A stretch of 64,000 nt of DNA. Source: Spongilla lacustris (Eukaryota > Porifera > Demospongiae > Spongillida > Spongillidae). Each line of letters starts with the position of its first letter. Position 1 is the stretch's first letter. The notes under the pieces were generated by a model. It was not told the origin of the DNA. It was given only the letters and a program-made list of their open reading frames with translations, and made no database searches. The stretch covers positions 7,499,693 through 7,563,692 of the forward strand of contig OX442427.1 of the NCBI GenBank assembly GCA_949361645.1, given 5' to 3'. Both the position numbers and the translations under genes were made by a program. Positions 21,603-33,784 of this stretch are shown here, one piece after another.

Positions 21603-22600
21603 TATTGTCTAAGGCAAATTTGTATAACCGAGTTGAATGACCAGGCACCTGATAGTATCCTTGTGACTGACGAACAGAACAATCCAATAGCTAAGGGACC
21701 TCTAAATGTACAAACCGAATTTGGAGCGATTTGAGTATTCCTGCCGAAAGTTATGGCGAGTTTGAACCCCTTGTGGTATCGGACGTCGCGATATTGGCAT
21801 GGAGCATGTTCAAGACCCCAAAATGTACTTTACCATAGAGAAATGGTGTAGTATGAATGCCGAAAATAGGAAGTTGATAGCTTTAACCGTTCGACTGAAA
21901 GTTATAGCAATTCAAACATAATGCCATTTTTATAACATTTTTTACGCTAGGTCGGAAACGATCCCATATAAGACAAGTGGCTGTCGTACCCGGCCGCTTC
22001 ATGACTACTGAAAGCTAGCAGCTGCAAAACGCACCACGTACAACTTAGAAGGGCAGAGGGCCATGAAGTCTGGCGGGGAGATCGATTGATAGGACTGCGG
22101 GACTGGGTGGGGGAGGGGTGTGTGCTGAATACGTACCTTTCGGGCCCGATACGAAACGGAATGGGGGTACTGTATGCTTCGGGCCCGATGCAAAAAGAGG
22201 GCGGGGCTGTTAGCTTATTGGACCTGATACTATACCATGCAAGGATGGGGAGTCCTTCCGATCTCGCTCCCTGGCAGCCCTGGCTATACGTATTAGGAAA
22301 GGCGAAGTATCGGTCACCTACTGTTGACACCTACAGTGTACAGGAAAGGCTATGGGGGGGGGGGGGGGGGGAGGAGCTGCGATGCATTAGGTCTGGGCAC
22401 GAGACTAGGTGAAGTTCTGTACTAATTAATTATTTCTGTCCCGCGATTACATAACATTGTTATCGCAACGTCGGGAGGAATTGCAATCACGCACTTGCAT
22501 CCACTGGATAAACATGACCGAAGACGTCACATTAAAAATATATATTCATAAACAAAAATCAGTGACGCAATGATGACATTTCAAATGCAATAGGAAAATT
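21400..22600. other. Spacer with 30-C run and unclassified repeat-like blocks
   Basis: Contains a 30-bp C run (21570-21599). The phrase GAAAGTTATGGCGAGTTT at 21748 is partly repeated as GAAAGTTATAGCAATTCA at 21897, and CGGGCCCGAT occurs twice at about 22140-22190. No protein match is visible. Confidence 0.4.
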
Positions 22601-22607
22601 GCTAGAA

Positions 22608-22778
22608 ATGGCGGAAGTTTCCAGGTATTCGTATTTTGATAGCACTTTTTTAACGGCAAAGGAGGGTCTCTCGCCTCCGAACTACGCTTTTGCGATAGAT
22701 CTAACGCGTGACGATTCGGATTATTTCGGATCACGAGATGGCTACCAGATTAACGCTATCAAACCGACGCGTACGTGA
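22608..22778 (+). CDS. Small ORF or first exon, unknown
   Basis: ATG opens a 56-residue frame starting MAEVSRYSYFDSTFLTAKEG and containing NYAFAIDLTRDDSDYFGS. Composition looks protein-like, with aromatic and acidic residues and no repeats. It could be a stand-alone small protein or a first exon ending at a GTGATC donor near its end. I do not recognise it and find no clear downstream partner before the ADA-like gene. Confidence 0.3.
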   Translation: MAEVSRYSYFDSTFLTAKEGLSPPNYAFAIDLTRDDSDYFGSRDGYQINAIKPTRT

Positions 22779-24327
22779 TCGATTTATTATTAAAAATTTA
22801 TATTTCTTAAACATTAATACTATGTTCACACGACACAATCTTTACGGTACACGGCATGGTTAAAATTCGACACTGTAACTTGGCGCGATTGTGCATGATA
22901 TGATAGCAAGTGAGCATGCGTAGTAGCTATTAGGATTGGGGGGACTAACCGGAACTATTTACTGGACTGGAAAACGGACGCGGCCAAAGCCTGTGCCACG
23001 GAAAGGCGGATTGTTCTTTGCATGGCTAAAATCTATTGCCTATAGGAGGAGGAATTTAGCTTACAATTTTTTTTTTTAGTACTGGGGTCACAACAAGAGT
23101 TAATAACAAAAGTAAATAGTCACGTGATGCCTTTTAGCTTTCAGCATACATGTATATTTTACAATATAGCTACGTTGTCAGATTTGCGCTTGTTGTTATT
23201 GAAATAAATTCAAATGTTGCATGTCAATAAAAGTTATGTCCAAGTGTGATGGTTTCAATCCACTGTAGTGTCCACAAAACATTGCATGCAAGCATGGACA
23301 AATAGATTGTGCTAATTATTCATAACCCACACTTGTGGCGCTGGGGGAAACACTGAGCAGTGTAATGACATCACGTGCTGTACTGCTCTAGAACATTCCT
23401 TTAGCATAGTCGTTTTTACTTCTCATTGCTATATATAACTTTTTTTTAAAAATTTTATTTTATTATTTAAACCCTGGCGGCTGGGTGCTACAATAATGAG
23501 TTTCACACCTGACGATAATTTGAACCTGTGAACTGAATTGGACAAGTTGGTGGCATCGAAATCTCTTGTAGAGTTGCATTCGCACTTCCTGGGCATGGGC
23601 TCGGCCGAATTTTGGCTGCGTGTGATGTTTGTGTACCTCCCGCGCGTCGTCACCGTCATCCCATCCGAAGAACAGCAGGCCTTATTTCGCAAAGCAATGA
23701 TGCCCCTTCTGCGCCTGGCCTTTCCTAGCCCGAACCCAGTGTCCTACAAGTCCCTGCTCGACGGCCTTCTGGAAGAACTCGACTCAAAGACGGCCGCAGT
23801 GACGCGACCACCAGCGGCCAAAAAGTCGAAGACAACGTCGGGCGCGTCATCTGAGTCCTCGACTAAAGCAACTCAGATTTCTGTGGTACCCGATGTGATT
23901 CAGGCGCTCAAAGCCTCACGCACCGACGTCACGCAGTTCCTACGCGAGCACTTTACGGACGACGTTGTTTTCTCCGAAGAAAACCTTGCCAAGATCTGCG
24001 GCGTAGACGAGAACTTGGGCACGGAGATGCGGCGGTACCAGCTGGAGGGGCTTCTGCACAACCGCGATGGTGGTAGCGAGAGCAGCGTGCCCGGTCGCGT
24101 CCTCCTGCGCAAGTACGTCTATTTCAATGTACGTAAGCGCGAGCTGTGCTGCGCCGTGGGCGTGCGCAACGGTGACCTCGTGCGGCTGATGGAGTCGCCA
24201 CATAGCTCGGTCAAGGCACTCGTGCGGAACTGGTTCCAGTTTCTTGGCCACGATGGGCACGCACCGGACTTCCACGACATTGTCCATATCTTTCGCGGGA
24301 ATTTCTCGCCCGCCTTCTATCCAATGC

Positions 24328-26930
24328 CAGGGCCGTAGCATCGAAAAATAAACCGGTGCGGCCACTGTGAAAATAGGAAATGCAGAGGAAGCCCCGGGGA
24401 GGGTGCGGGAGGGGGGCACCCCTCCCGCCCAGCAAGGGGGTATGGGGGAGCGCTGAAAGCTCCCCCATCGGGGTCTGGGGCGGAGCCCCAGGAACCAACG
24501 CTTTTTGACACGACAAATTTGAAAAACTACGCGTGCGTCACATGTAAACACTATTGCCGTTAGTTTACTTATATCTCATCACAAGTTAATATACTATGGG
24601 ACATAGAACGTCATTCAGCATGCATGCACATCATCAAAACTTTCCAAAAACTTCAAATCTACGTTCTCGCGAGCTGACGAAGTCATTCAAGCACGAGACG
24701 ATGGATAAACCATCTGTCCTATCCTTGTGGGCATGAAGAACACACAAGTTGTTTACACGCATTTGTGACATGCTTGTACGAAGGTAAGTTTTCACCCTGC
24801 GTAACACTGACGCACTGCGCTCACTTATCGCATTGGTCGCTGGTATCACTAGGATAAGCTTGAGCAAGATGCAGACTTCAGAGATGCCTATGCGTGTGGC
24901 TGGTGAAAGGCCAGTGATATAAGCTCTGATTGTGCTAAGAGTCGGTTTTTCAGGCAAGGAGGAGAACATCGCTGGCAGCAATTCAAGCTGTGTTTCAAGA
25001 CTTGATGCTACAAAGTCATTATGGTAGTGCTTCAAAACAAAATCAAGCTCTGAGCGGTACTCTTCTCTTCTTGCTGCCTTCAACAAAAGACACTCCAACT
25101 GTTTTAGGATTCCATAACCTGGTTGGTTGAATCTCTCTCTAATTGCACTGATAATAAAATCCAGACATTCAAAATACTCTTGGCAATAGCGGTCTTTGGC
25201 TGTGCTATGTTGGTAGCCCTGACTAGATCCAATTTCTAAACGGCTAGGAGCTCTTCTTTTTCTAGGCAGTGAGGCCTCCTCTACATCATACTTCCTTTGA
25301 AAAGACAGCACCCTTTCCCAAAATAGGTCAAATGATTCTGATGATCTTATGCTGCTGAGAGTTGCACAAGTAAGCTCTGCACATTGCTGACCTTCAGATG
25401 CTGTTAAGGTTGGATCTTGTAGAGTTTTGCTTAGATTATCAGTGTGTTTTAGTATACGTTCACCAAGCAGCAAACCAAAAAGGAAATTAAAGTTCCTCAT
25501 TGTTGCTTCCACTCCTATAACTCGAGCTTTTATCTCTGAGTCAGTGATATCATCCTTGATCTCTTCCCATAAGACCTGGAATACCTCATAATTGTCAAGT
25601 ATGCTCTGCAATGATGCTGCACGGACAGTCCACCTAGTTGGACACAAGGTACGAAAGCCTGATGTAGATGGTGCCAGCTCATCCTTTAGCCGATTGAAAA
25701 TTGCATCGCGCTTCGGAGAGTACTTTAAAAGCTTTGATATCTCAAAAGCTGCATCGAGGGTGTCTCGGAGGATTTTATTCTTTTTTATCGAATCACTGGC
25801 TGCGAGGTTTAATGCGTGTCCATAACAGTGAGTATATGTAGCCCTGGACTCCACTGATAATATCTGTGCTGCCACTCCACTTCTGTGTCCAGCCATATTA
25901 GCAGCCCCATCGTAGCATTGACCTCTACAATTTGCAATAGACAAATTCATTCGTGTCATCGTGTCTTTGAGGATGTGAACAATTCGATCACTCCCAATAG
26001 ACTCTACCACATAAAGTCCAATGAACTCTTCACTGCAATTGAAATTATCATCTACGCTTCGGAAACAAATGGCAACTTGCGTTTGATTGGCAGCGTCTGT
26101 CACTTCGTCTGCCATTAAGGTAAAGAACCTGGCATTTTGGATTGAAGAAGCAATATCCCTTAACACATTTAACGCCATGATAGTAATGATTTCGTTCTGG
26201 ATTTCAGGACTGGTGTACTTGTACGTTTTTCGCTCCAACCACTTAAGCAATTCAGGTTGGTGAATGGCTCTAAGCTTGATAAGTTGCATGAAATTGCACT
26301 CCTTTTCGTCATCATCCCCACGCAAAGCTATACCTTGCTTGGCCAAAAATCGTAAATTTTCGGCTATAGTTACAAGACACTGCCGATTTGCTGCTTTCTC
26401 ATCTGCATGAGCCAATGACAGTAGCTCTCCTACATCCCGTGTTGTTTCAGGTAGAGTAACTACCATCTCAACAGCTTTCTTATGGGTGTCTGATTTCTCA
26501 TGGCTCGGGAAAGCAACTGTTGCATCCTTCCAATTACTAAATCCAGCATAAATGAAAGCTGAATCCTTGATGTTACCCGAGGTTGTGCTTAACTTTCCTG
26601 TGGTCACAGCTTTAACACAAATAAAACAAAACGCTCGATCGTGGCAGCTGTCATAGTGCAACCAGCCCCACTGTGAAAACCATTTTGGTTTGAAAGCCCG
26701 TTTTACTATGGTCTTTTTTCCGAACTCACGCATCGGAAATGGAAACCGCAGTGGTTGATTAGCCGTTTCTTCGATTGCAGGTGGCTGCACATTCATCGTC
26801 CCTCGAGTTACAAATTAAACCGGGTGAATAACCACTTTATAAATTACAATAATCGTTAATATTTTCAAATGTTCTGGCTAAAACCGGTCCGGCCAAGGCC
26901 GGACCGGCCGGACTGGATGCTACGGCCCTG
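24328..26930 (-). mobile_element. Complete hAT-superfamily DNA transposon
   Basis: The ends form a 15-bp perfect terminal inverted repeat: CAGGGCCGTAGCATC at 24328-24342 and its complement at 26916-26930. AATGC occurs immediately outside both ends (24323-24327 and 26931-26935), a 5-bp target duplication. Removing the element plus one AATGC restores the ADA-like frame exactly, which fixes the borders. A 5-bp duplication matches the hAT5 group as I remember it; most hAT elements make 8 bp. The left subterminal region has a hairpin-like TCTGGGGCGGAGCCCC. Confidence 0.93.
24634..26796 (-). CDS. hAT transposase (TTF zinc finger, ZMYM1-like)
   Basis: Single intact frame of 720 residues inside the transposon, so it may be autonomous and recently active. 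The N-terminus has a TTF-type zinc finger (FKPKWFSQWGWLHYD followed by CHDRAFCFICVKA). The catalytic region shows FFTLMADEVTDAANQTQ and CRGQCYDGAANMAGHRSG, matching the first two acidic sites of DUF4371/hAT transposases. The C-terminal dimerisation motif is IPATNAISERSASVLRRVKT. It reads opposite to the host ADA-like gene. ZMYM1-like and TTF-finger hAT proteins are the closest families I recall. Confidence 0.9.
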   Translation of the reverse strand: MNVQPPAIEETANQPLRFPFPMREFGKKTIVKRAFKPKWFSQWGWLHYDSCHDRAFCFICVKAVTTGKLSTTSGNIKDSAFIYAGFSNWKDATVAFPSHEKSDTHKKAVEMVVTLPETTRDVGELLSLAHADEKAANRQCLVTIAENLRFLAKQGIALRGDDDEKECNFMQLIKLRAIHQPELLKWLERKTYKYTSPEIQNEIITIMALNVLRDIASSIQNARFFTLMADEVTDAANQTQVAICFRSVDDNFNCSEEFIGLYVVESIGSDRIVHILKDTMTRMNLSIANCRGQCYDGAANMAGHRSGVAAQILSVESRATYTHCYGHALNLAASDSIKKNKILRDTLDAAFEISKLLKYSPKRDAIFNRLKDELAPSTSGFRTLCPTRWTVRAASLQSILDNYEVFQVLWEEIKDDITDSEIKARVIGVEATMRNFNFLFGLLLGERILKHTDNLSKTLQDPTLTASEGQQCAELTCATLSSIRSSESFDLFWERVLSFQRKYDVEEASLPRKRRAPSRLEIGSSQGYQHSTAKDRYCQEYFECLDFIISAIRERFNQPGYGILKQLECLLLKAARREEYRSELDFVLKHYHNDFVASSLETQLELLPAMFSSLPEKPTLSTIRAYITGLSPATRIGISEVCILLKLILVIPATNAISERSASVLRRVKTYLRTSMSQMRVNNLCVLHAHKDRTDGLSIVSCLNDFVSSRERRFEVFGKF

Positions 26931-28553
26931 AATGCGCTTCACCGCGAAAGACTGCATCTATGAGCAGCGCCCCGAGGTGCTGGGAATCCTGCTCAACACC
27001 GTCCTGAGCCGATACGACCTCGCTGGTGTGGGATATGTCGAGCTATCGATCGGGGCCAATGATGTCCAGAATTTGCAAATTTTTCATGCCCTCAACGAGT
27101 TTGCCTTCAACACTCCTCTTGCCTCGAAGCAGCGGAGACAGCCACAACCGCATCCTTCTTTGAGCAGATCCTCTGACGGAGACGAACAAGTGCCTATGGT
27201 GGACAACGCTGCAGAGGAGGAAGAGAATGACGTCGATGAGGCTGAAGAGGAAGAGAGTGACTTGAATGTGGGCAAGTCTACCAAATCGTCGAAGGCGTCT
27301 GGTCCTATATCCATGTCGGCTAGTGTGCCCAAATCTACTTCAGCTTTTCAAAGTAAAGAGAAACAAGTACGAAGTGGACTCAAGAGTGACTTGAAACCGA
27401 AATGGCGTTCCCGATTCTGTGTATACAACGAAAAGCCAAAACAGTTGTGCGTAAACTTTCTCGCGGCGTTTAACCGCAACGACGTCCGCTTGCCTTTCTT
27501 TGAGCGGCCGGCCTCAAAAATTGAAGACCTTCTGTTCGGAACGCTGATGAACTCTTCAACCTTCAAGGACATTTCCCTTGACCCTGAAAACTCTAGGCTG
27601 TGTTGGACGGACAAGAAAAACAAAAATAACAGGGTTCCAGTAATCTTGGACGACAACAATGTCCCGCTGTCAAAGCCATGATGCTTCTTGTGGATCGTCT
27701 CCACAAGGACGTGTCGCTCGAGGACCTGGCCCAGCATTTATGTGCCGATGATCAACTCGTGAAAATGTTCCCCAATCAGATCCAGCAGGCCAAAGACATG
27801 CTCGAAGTACTCAATGACACCGCCAATCACAAGCTGCTCAACTACTGGGAGGCGTTCCTCGTGGGGCTTGACGTCGTGGGTGACGAGATGGGCTACCCCT
27901 ACAGTCCCCTGTCGCACAGCAGCTTTGTGGAGGTCGTCAAGTGGTTCCACAACAACGGCCGCCCCTCCTTTGGCGTGCGCGTGCACGCGGGAGAGAGTGT
28001 GCCGCGACCGCCATCGTCGGCCTTTGCTGCACCGGCCACATCGTCGTCTCCACTGCAGCGCGTCTTTGAGCTGCACATGCGTGTGCTCATGGGCAGCATT
28101 GACAAGCTTTACGAATGTGTCCATTGGGACAATCGGCCCTGTGTGCGTATCGGACACGGTGTCGCCTTCCTGCACGAACCCGGCCCGGACTTAGCCGGTG
28201 CACTGCGTCGATTCCGCGAGCGCTGCATCGATCGCGACATCGTTTTCGAACTCAACCCGACGAGTAACCACATGCTCCTATTTGACAGCTACACGGGCAC
28301 CAACACCGCCCCCAAGAACCAGCGCACACTCAAGCGCTTCTTGGATCTGGGGCTCCCCGTGACCCTGTGCACCGACGACGATGGCATCTGGGCCATCCAC
28401 AAGTGCACCAACCACTACAGCCACATATCGGTCGCGCACGAGTACTGCGACGCCATCGTCTTTGGCGAAATTACAACGGCGGCCGAGATGCGCAGGCTCG
28501 TAAACTACGGCCGTAGAGCAGTCTTTACCGAGATGCCAAAGATGCTCTAGGTC

Positions 28554-29280
28554 AATTCGTTGCCGAACACAACTTGACTCAGGTGGTTTAAGACCACCTC
28601 ACCACCTACACCACAAATATGGTGCTTTAACTTAATTTCCTTTTCATCATGCATGGAATATAGAGTTTTTGTATATACATGTATACTGCATGCAGGAAGC
28701 GTTAGTTATGAGTTGTCATGGATACCAATTTGCGTTAGGTGCATTGCGCATTAGTCGTATGATTAAAAACCCCGAATGCTAGACAGGGGTCTCTGCCTCA
28801 CTGATAGAGAGGGGTTACTGGTGGAGGGAGCACTGTTAAAAAAAAAAGGTGTTACATGTTATGGCAACACACAAGGGTGTTCTTTTCATGGGTGCTGGCA
28901 GGCTGTGTTGTCATAACACTGGTTTACCGCATTACAGTAGCCGCTCACAAGACCAATTATTCATTACTTCCTCTTCACATATATATAAGACCAATTCCAC
29001 AAATAAGACCACGTCTAATACGACCACGTTGAGTGAATGTAAAGGGGGCGCCGCGGGTTTGTAAACAGTTCAAGGAATTTAAGCATTATCGTAATACATG
29101 TACATGTACAAGAGCACCTTTTCTTAATATCTGTGCACGCACCGCTGCGATTCCTCGTATGCTCTTTGTTGCAAAACACGGCCCTTTTGTTCAGCGGCGA
29201 TATCGATAAACATTGAAAAGGATCCAGAAGCAGCAATGAGACAGACCAAGAAAGTAGCTGTAGTGACACGTCATTAGTGG
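28554..29280. other. Spacer downstream of the ADA-like gene
   Basis: AT-rich sequence with no supported gene. It follows the stop of the ADA-like frame and includes a short region where GACCACCTCACCACC and similar phrases recur (28588-28615). Confidence 0.4.
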
Positions 29281-29288
29281 CTATTTAT

Positions 29289-29499
29289 ATGCTGTCTGAT
29301 AACACAACAGTCGCTTTCGACAAATTCGAAGATGATGCCTTTACTAGTAATACTAGTAGCACAAATTGTACAGTAGCTTCGTCACTTTCGGTCCATTTGA
29401 TTGCTGGCAAGTTAGATGATCCTGTACTTCTCGATCTTTTAGTGCGCATGCGTGCCCGAGCCAAAGCCACACTGCAAGCTAAACATTCTCAAAGCTTGG
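29289..29499 (+). CDS. Candidate first exon, unknown
   Basis: An ATG at about 29289 opens a frame starting MLSDNTTVAFDKFEDDAFTS and ending near AKATLQAKHSQSL at a good donor (AGCTTG|GTAAGA). Amphipathic, Ser/Thr-rich, with no recognised domain. No matching downstream exon was identified, and a retrotransposon lies 1 kb downstream. Could be chance. Confidence 0.25.
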
Positions 29500-29519
29500 T
29501 AAGAACTAATTACTAGTAT

Positions 29520-30480
29520 AGGCAGCATACTCCTACATTGTTGTTTACATGTATCAGCTCGAATTAAAGCCCACTTGTGGTTATTCTCATTTAAGACCAT
29601 TTACATGTACAGATAAGACCACGATCATCTGATTGTACCATGTGGTCTTATTTGTGAGCGCCTACTGTACACCCCAATGTATGATTGTTCCCAGCCTTGT
29701 TTGTAGTTACTTTCTGACGGTTGAGGGCGTGGTTTGCGAGATGATACTACTAAATTTAGTACTGTATGATGGCAGCTGTGACTTCGTGACAAAAAAGGTA
29801 TTCACGCACACAACTTACCAGTACAAAACTTCTAACATAAGCTGGCCATGGCCCATGCATTAGTGTGGATTTCTAGACTAGGGCAATGTCAACCTGCAAT
29901 TACCGTATTCATTCATGTAATCTTGCTGTGCTTATAAAGGCTTGGCCGGCGTGCAGTGTTCATGGTCGTGTATGTGCACCACTGTGTTCATGCTTCGCTA
30001 GTGCATGCATAGGCCTATATTAAGTTTCAAATTTGATGCAAGCTTGTTTATTAGCCACTTTGTGTTGAGAGTGAGGGTTAAGTAGCATGGCTGCACTTGT
30101 GCAGTAACAGTGTCCACCTGGATTCTATTTAGATCACACCCTAGTAAAGTGACATGGAAGCATATACATTATTACTCACAAGTATTTTGGGTCACATATA
30201 GCTCAAGGAAGCAGTCCTTTAATTTTTTTTTTTTTTTAATAGTTCACAGATTTCAGCTTGAAGATTGGATGTATGCTAAAAGTGTTCATGCAGTCATGCG
30301 GCTATTTATGTCTATACACCACATGCGGATCCTGATAGCAAGAAGACAATGAATGCTGCCGAACACTGTTGTGCTGCCGAACACTGTTGTGCTGCCTTAA
30401 GGGTAGGAGTTTGGACACTTTGTATTCTCCCTTGTTCCATCAATAGTGAGGTGTGTTCCATACACACATGTTGCATACAC
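29520..30480. other. AT-rich spacer
   Basis: No coding evidence. A short duplication, TGCTGCCGAACACTGTTG, occurs twice at 30354-30390, just before the LTR element. Confidence 0.4.
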
Positions 30481-30487
30481 ATACACA

Positions 30488-30658
30488 TGTAACGTGTAAA
30501 GACACAGGACACCAGACAGTCTAGACATCACGTGAACTATGAACTTGTACTTGTATGTGACTAGTGTTCTAGTGTATATAATGCTGTATCTGTATGTGTT
30601 TTGTTATCATCTGCCAATGTGCTTAGCTGCATAGTGGTGCACCTCACGTCCCCTTACA
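30488..30658 (+). promoter_or_regulatory. Probable 5' LTR
   Basis: Inverted TGTAA...TTACA ends, an internal TATATAA and a position directly before the gag-like frame support an LTR. There is no second copy in the window to confirm it. Confidence 0.6.
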
Positions 30659-33600
30659 TTGGTGTCTGCATAGATAGTTCTCTAAACTATCTATGGTGTC
30701 TGGAGCGGGATTGCTGAGCCATGTTGCTGGAAGCAGGAACCTTGACGAGCGCCAAACAGGTGGTGCGGATGAGCCTTCAGTGGTTCACTGCGGGGACGGA
30801 CTTCATACTGTGCGCTCTCGTTTCGAGTTGTATGCAAGGCAGGTGAAGTTGATGGAAGACCAGTGGGTAAGTGAGCTGCTGTCTTTGTTAGAAGACGAAC
30901 CGTTTCATGTAGTGTCCCAACAAGGTCTGGTCAGTTCTACGGAATATAAGGTTTTAATAAAGTGTTTGGGAGATTTTTATGCCCCAGTAGGAAATGAACT
31001 GGAATGGCAACGCAAGTTTCAGAGTAGGACTCAGAAGCTGTTGGAACAGCTTCTTGAATTTGTTGGTGCTTTACGTGTCCTTGCAGACAGAGCAAATCCA
31101 AAATGGTCAACTTCACAGCGTGGGGAGCTGCTTCGAAATCAGTTTGTCCAAGGTGTCCGCTTGCCGTCGGTCCAGTTAAAACTGATGAAAGAGATGCCAG
31201 CATCTTTGGAAGACGCACTGACAATGGCAAATCAAATCCAGGCAGTTGAGGAAGCCCAAAAGAGATTGCAGAAAGATAGGAGTCAAATGGAAACGTGCGA
31301 GCTCAATGAGCCCACGTCCACTAGTAATGTTATATCCGGGCGAATTAGGGGGGAATGGATTTACTGGAGAAGAGGTTGCCAGAATAATTGAAACGGACCA
31401 AAGCTGCTGTTCAACAGCTTGCAAGGCAGGTCCAACAGCTACTTTCTGAACAGACAATAGCTACAGGTAAGTGGCGTGTTTCACAGACAGGAACATGGGG
31501 GGTGATAGGAAGCAAGAGGGAGCCCATCAAGGTGCTGTATGGGAAGCCGGATCATTTAAAAAGAAATTGTCCATCACTGAAAAGCACCCAGAAGAAGACC
31601 CCATCTGAGATGGTTAGTGAGGCATATAAAAGTTTAACTCATGATTGTCTTTTGGGAGCTGATTTTCTTACAGCACACGTGTAGTTGATCTGCAGCGCAA
31701 CATGGTGCTTGTGGCAGGGAGATCTGTGCCACTTGTATGTAAGCCTAATGCTGATGAGGACGGGTTGTGTCATGTGGCTGTGGCAGGCAGTACACAAAGT
31801 TCTGGGAAAACAGTGAATGGTGATGTTCTGCTTGAACCAAAAAACGACTTTATGGAGACACATGGGCTAGCAGTAGCCCATGCTGTTATGCAAACAGGAG
31901 TGATCTTATTGCTGTACAGGTTTTGAATCCTCACCAAATACCAGTTGTGCTAAGAAAAGGTGAAAATTTGGGATGCTTAAAGCCACTTCAAGATGTATGC
32001 AGTGTGGAGTTGATTGAAGAGAAAGGAGAAAAGGATTCTCAGGAGAGACAAGCCCTTAGAATGCCATTGATGGACTGGTCTCTGCTGCCATCAACATTTC
32101 TGACTCGGATAAAAGAAAATTGACGTATCTTCTGTTGCAGTTTGGTAATGTCCTTTCAACTGGAGATGGGGATCTGTAAAAGCTGGCATGGTGCTCCATA
32201 CAGTTGACACAGGGGATGCAGTGCCTGTACATCAGGAGACTCTCAACGTAATCAGGTACGGGAACTACTAGATGATATGTTGTCTAGAGGAATTATAGAA
32301 CCTAGTCAGAGTGCATGGTCATCCCCAGTTGTGCTGGTTAAGAAAAAAGATGGATCCACACTATTTTGTGTTCATTTTCGGAATCTTAATGGGGTCACTA
32401 GGAAAGATGCACAGCCTTTGCCAAGGATTGACGATACATTAGATACTCTTGGGCAAGCATGCTTCTTTTCAACCATTGATTTGGCTAGTGGATACTGGCA
32501 GGTTCAGGTAGACTCCAAGGACCAAGAGAAAACTGCATTTGTCACCCCATTTGGTCTCTATCAACTCCAAGTGATGCCTTTTGGGCTCAGTAATGCTCCT
32601 GCAACCTTTCAACGCCTTATGGAACATGTACTTTCAGGCCTCCATTGGTCTATTTGCTTGGCGTATTTAGATGACATAATAGATTTTGGTAAATCTGTGG
32701 CTGAGCAGCTAGAACAGCTTATAGGGAAGTACTTACCTGGTTGGAAAAAGCTGGACTTAAAATCAAGCCATCAAAGTGTCACCTAATGCAGACCAGGGGC
32801 CGGTACTTGGGTCATATAGTGTCCAGCAAAGGGATAGAAACAGACCCTGAAAAGGTTCGCTGTGTATCGGATTTTACTAACCAAAAGTCCCTCAAGCAAT
32901 TTATGGGCTTAGCCTCATATTGTAGACGTTTTGTCCAGGGTTTTGCGCAGGTTGCAGCACCATTGAATGCACTTACTGAGAAAACTAAACTATGGGAATG
33001 GACAGCAAGATGTGATAGTGCATTCTTGGAGCTGAAGAAGCGATTAGTCTCAGCCCCAATTCTTGTAATGCCTTGTTTCAATCACAAGTTTATTTTAGAC
33101 ACAGATGCCAGCGGTGAAGGACTTGGAGCTGTACTATCCCAGTCAGTAAATGGGCAAGAAAGAGTGGTTGCCTATATGCCAGCAAGACCCTTTCACGGAC
33201 AGAGCGCAGGTACTTTGCCACTCAATGTGAACTGTTGGCAGTGGTGTGGGCAACACAGCACTTCAGACCATATCTGTATTAATGCAGTTTCCTTTTACGG
33301 AGTGATCATAGTGCCTTACAGTGGTTGCGCAATTTTAAGGAGCCAGAGGGGAAAGTTGCAAGGTGGCTTGAATGGTTAGCTGAATATAATTGCAGGGTAG
33401 AGCATAGACCTGGGAGACAGCATTCAAATGCCGATTCAATTTCCTGATTGCCCTGTAAACAATGTGGGTTAGCAACTGTGAATGAAAACAATTGTGCCCT
33501 GATTACCCGAGAGGATTCTTACCAGGAGGAAATTAGGAACTTCCAAAGAGATGATAATACCCTCTTACAAGTCATAAAGTGGGTCAAAACTAAATTTCCA

Positions 33601-33783
33601 TCTTTTCCTCCCAAAATACCCAGCTTACAGACTTTGTGGACCCAGAGGGATTACCTACTCCTCCAAGACGATGTTTTGTATCGCCGGTGGGAGGATGTTC
33701 CTGCTGGTGGGGCACATAAAAAGCTACAGCTTGTTCTGCCTGCATTGTTTATACCTCAAGTCCTTGTCGGGCTGCATGATTGA
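30488..33783 (+). mobile_element. Decayed Ty3-type LTR retrotransposon, 3' truncated
   Basis: A probable 171-bp 5' LTR (30488-30658) starts TGTAACG, ends CCCTTACA and has a TATATAA-like box near 30576; TTGGTGTCTGCAT after it may be the primer-binding site. A gag-like frame (30693-31391) is followed by broken protease remnants (CLLGADF), reverse transcriptase (32277-32786, LAYLDDII as the YxDD box), RNase H ([18 protein letters not shown]) and a fragment near 33400. Several stops and frameshifts break the reading frame. Integrase and the 3' LTR are missing; the sequence ends in a CTCA repeat at about 33785. Inactive copy; no attempt was made to restore it. Confidence 0.85.
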
Positions 33784-33784
33784 T

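Larger units (their letters stand above)
23496..28553 (+). pseudogene. Long adenosine-deaminase-like gene, intronless, disrupted
   Basis: ADA enzymes are zinc hydrolases converting adenosine-type substrates to inosine. Metal and active-site motifs are visible: ELHSHF (HxH), FGVRVHAGES, VRIGHG, FELNPTSN and LCTDDDG, in family order. With the transposon excluded it is one frame of roughly 830 codons with two breaks. It is therefore about twice ordinary ADA length, with an acidic low-complexity insert (about 27190-27350) and a non-ADA-like middle. GC is visibly higher than in neighbouring genes and there are no introns. Breaks: TGA at 23529, 11 codons after the ATG at 23496; a 2.6 kb hAT insertion after 24327; and a one-base shift near 27680, where one frame ends and the next opens at 27678. 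The first break could vanish with a later start. Retrocopy or horizontal acquisition are both possible. Confidence 0.65.

Noticed and set aside
24440..24500. GC-rich hairpin as a transcription terminator
   Set aside because: Intrinsic terminators are bacterial; the palindrome belongs to the hAT element's subterminal region.
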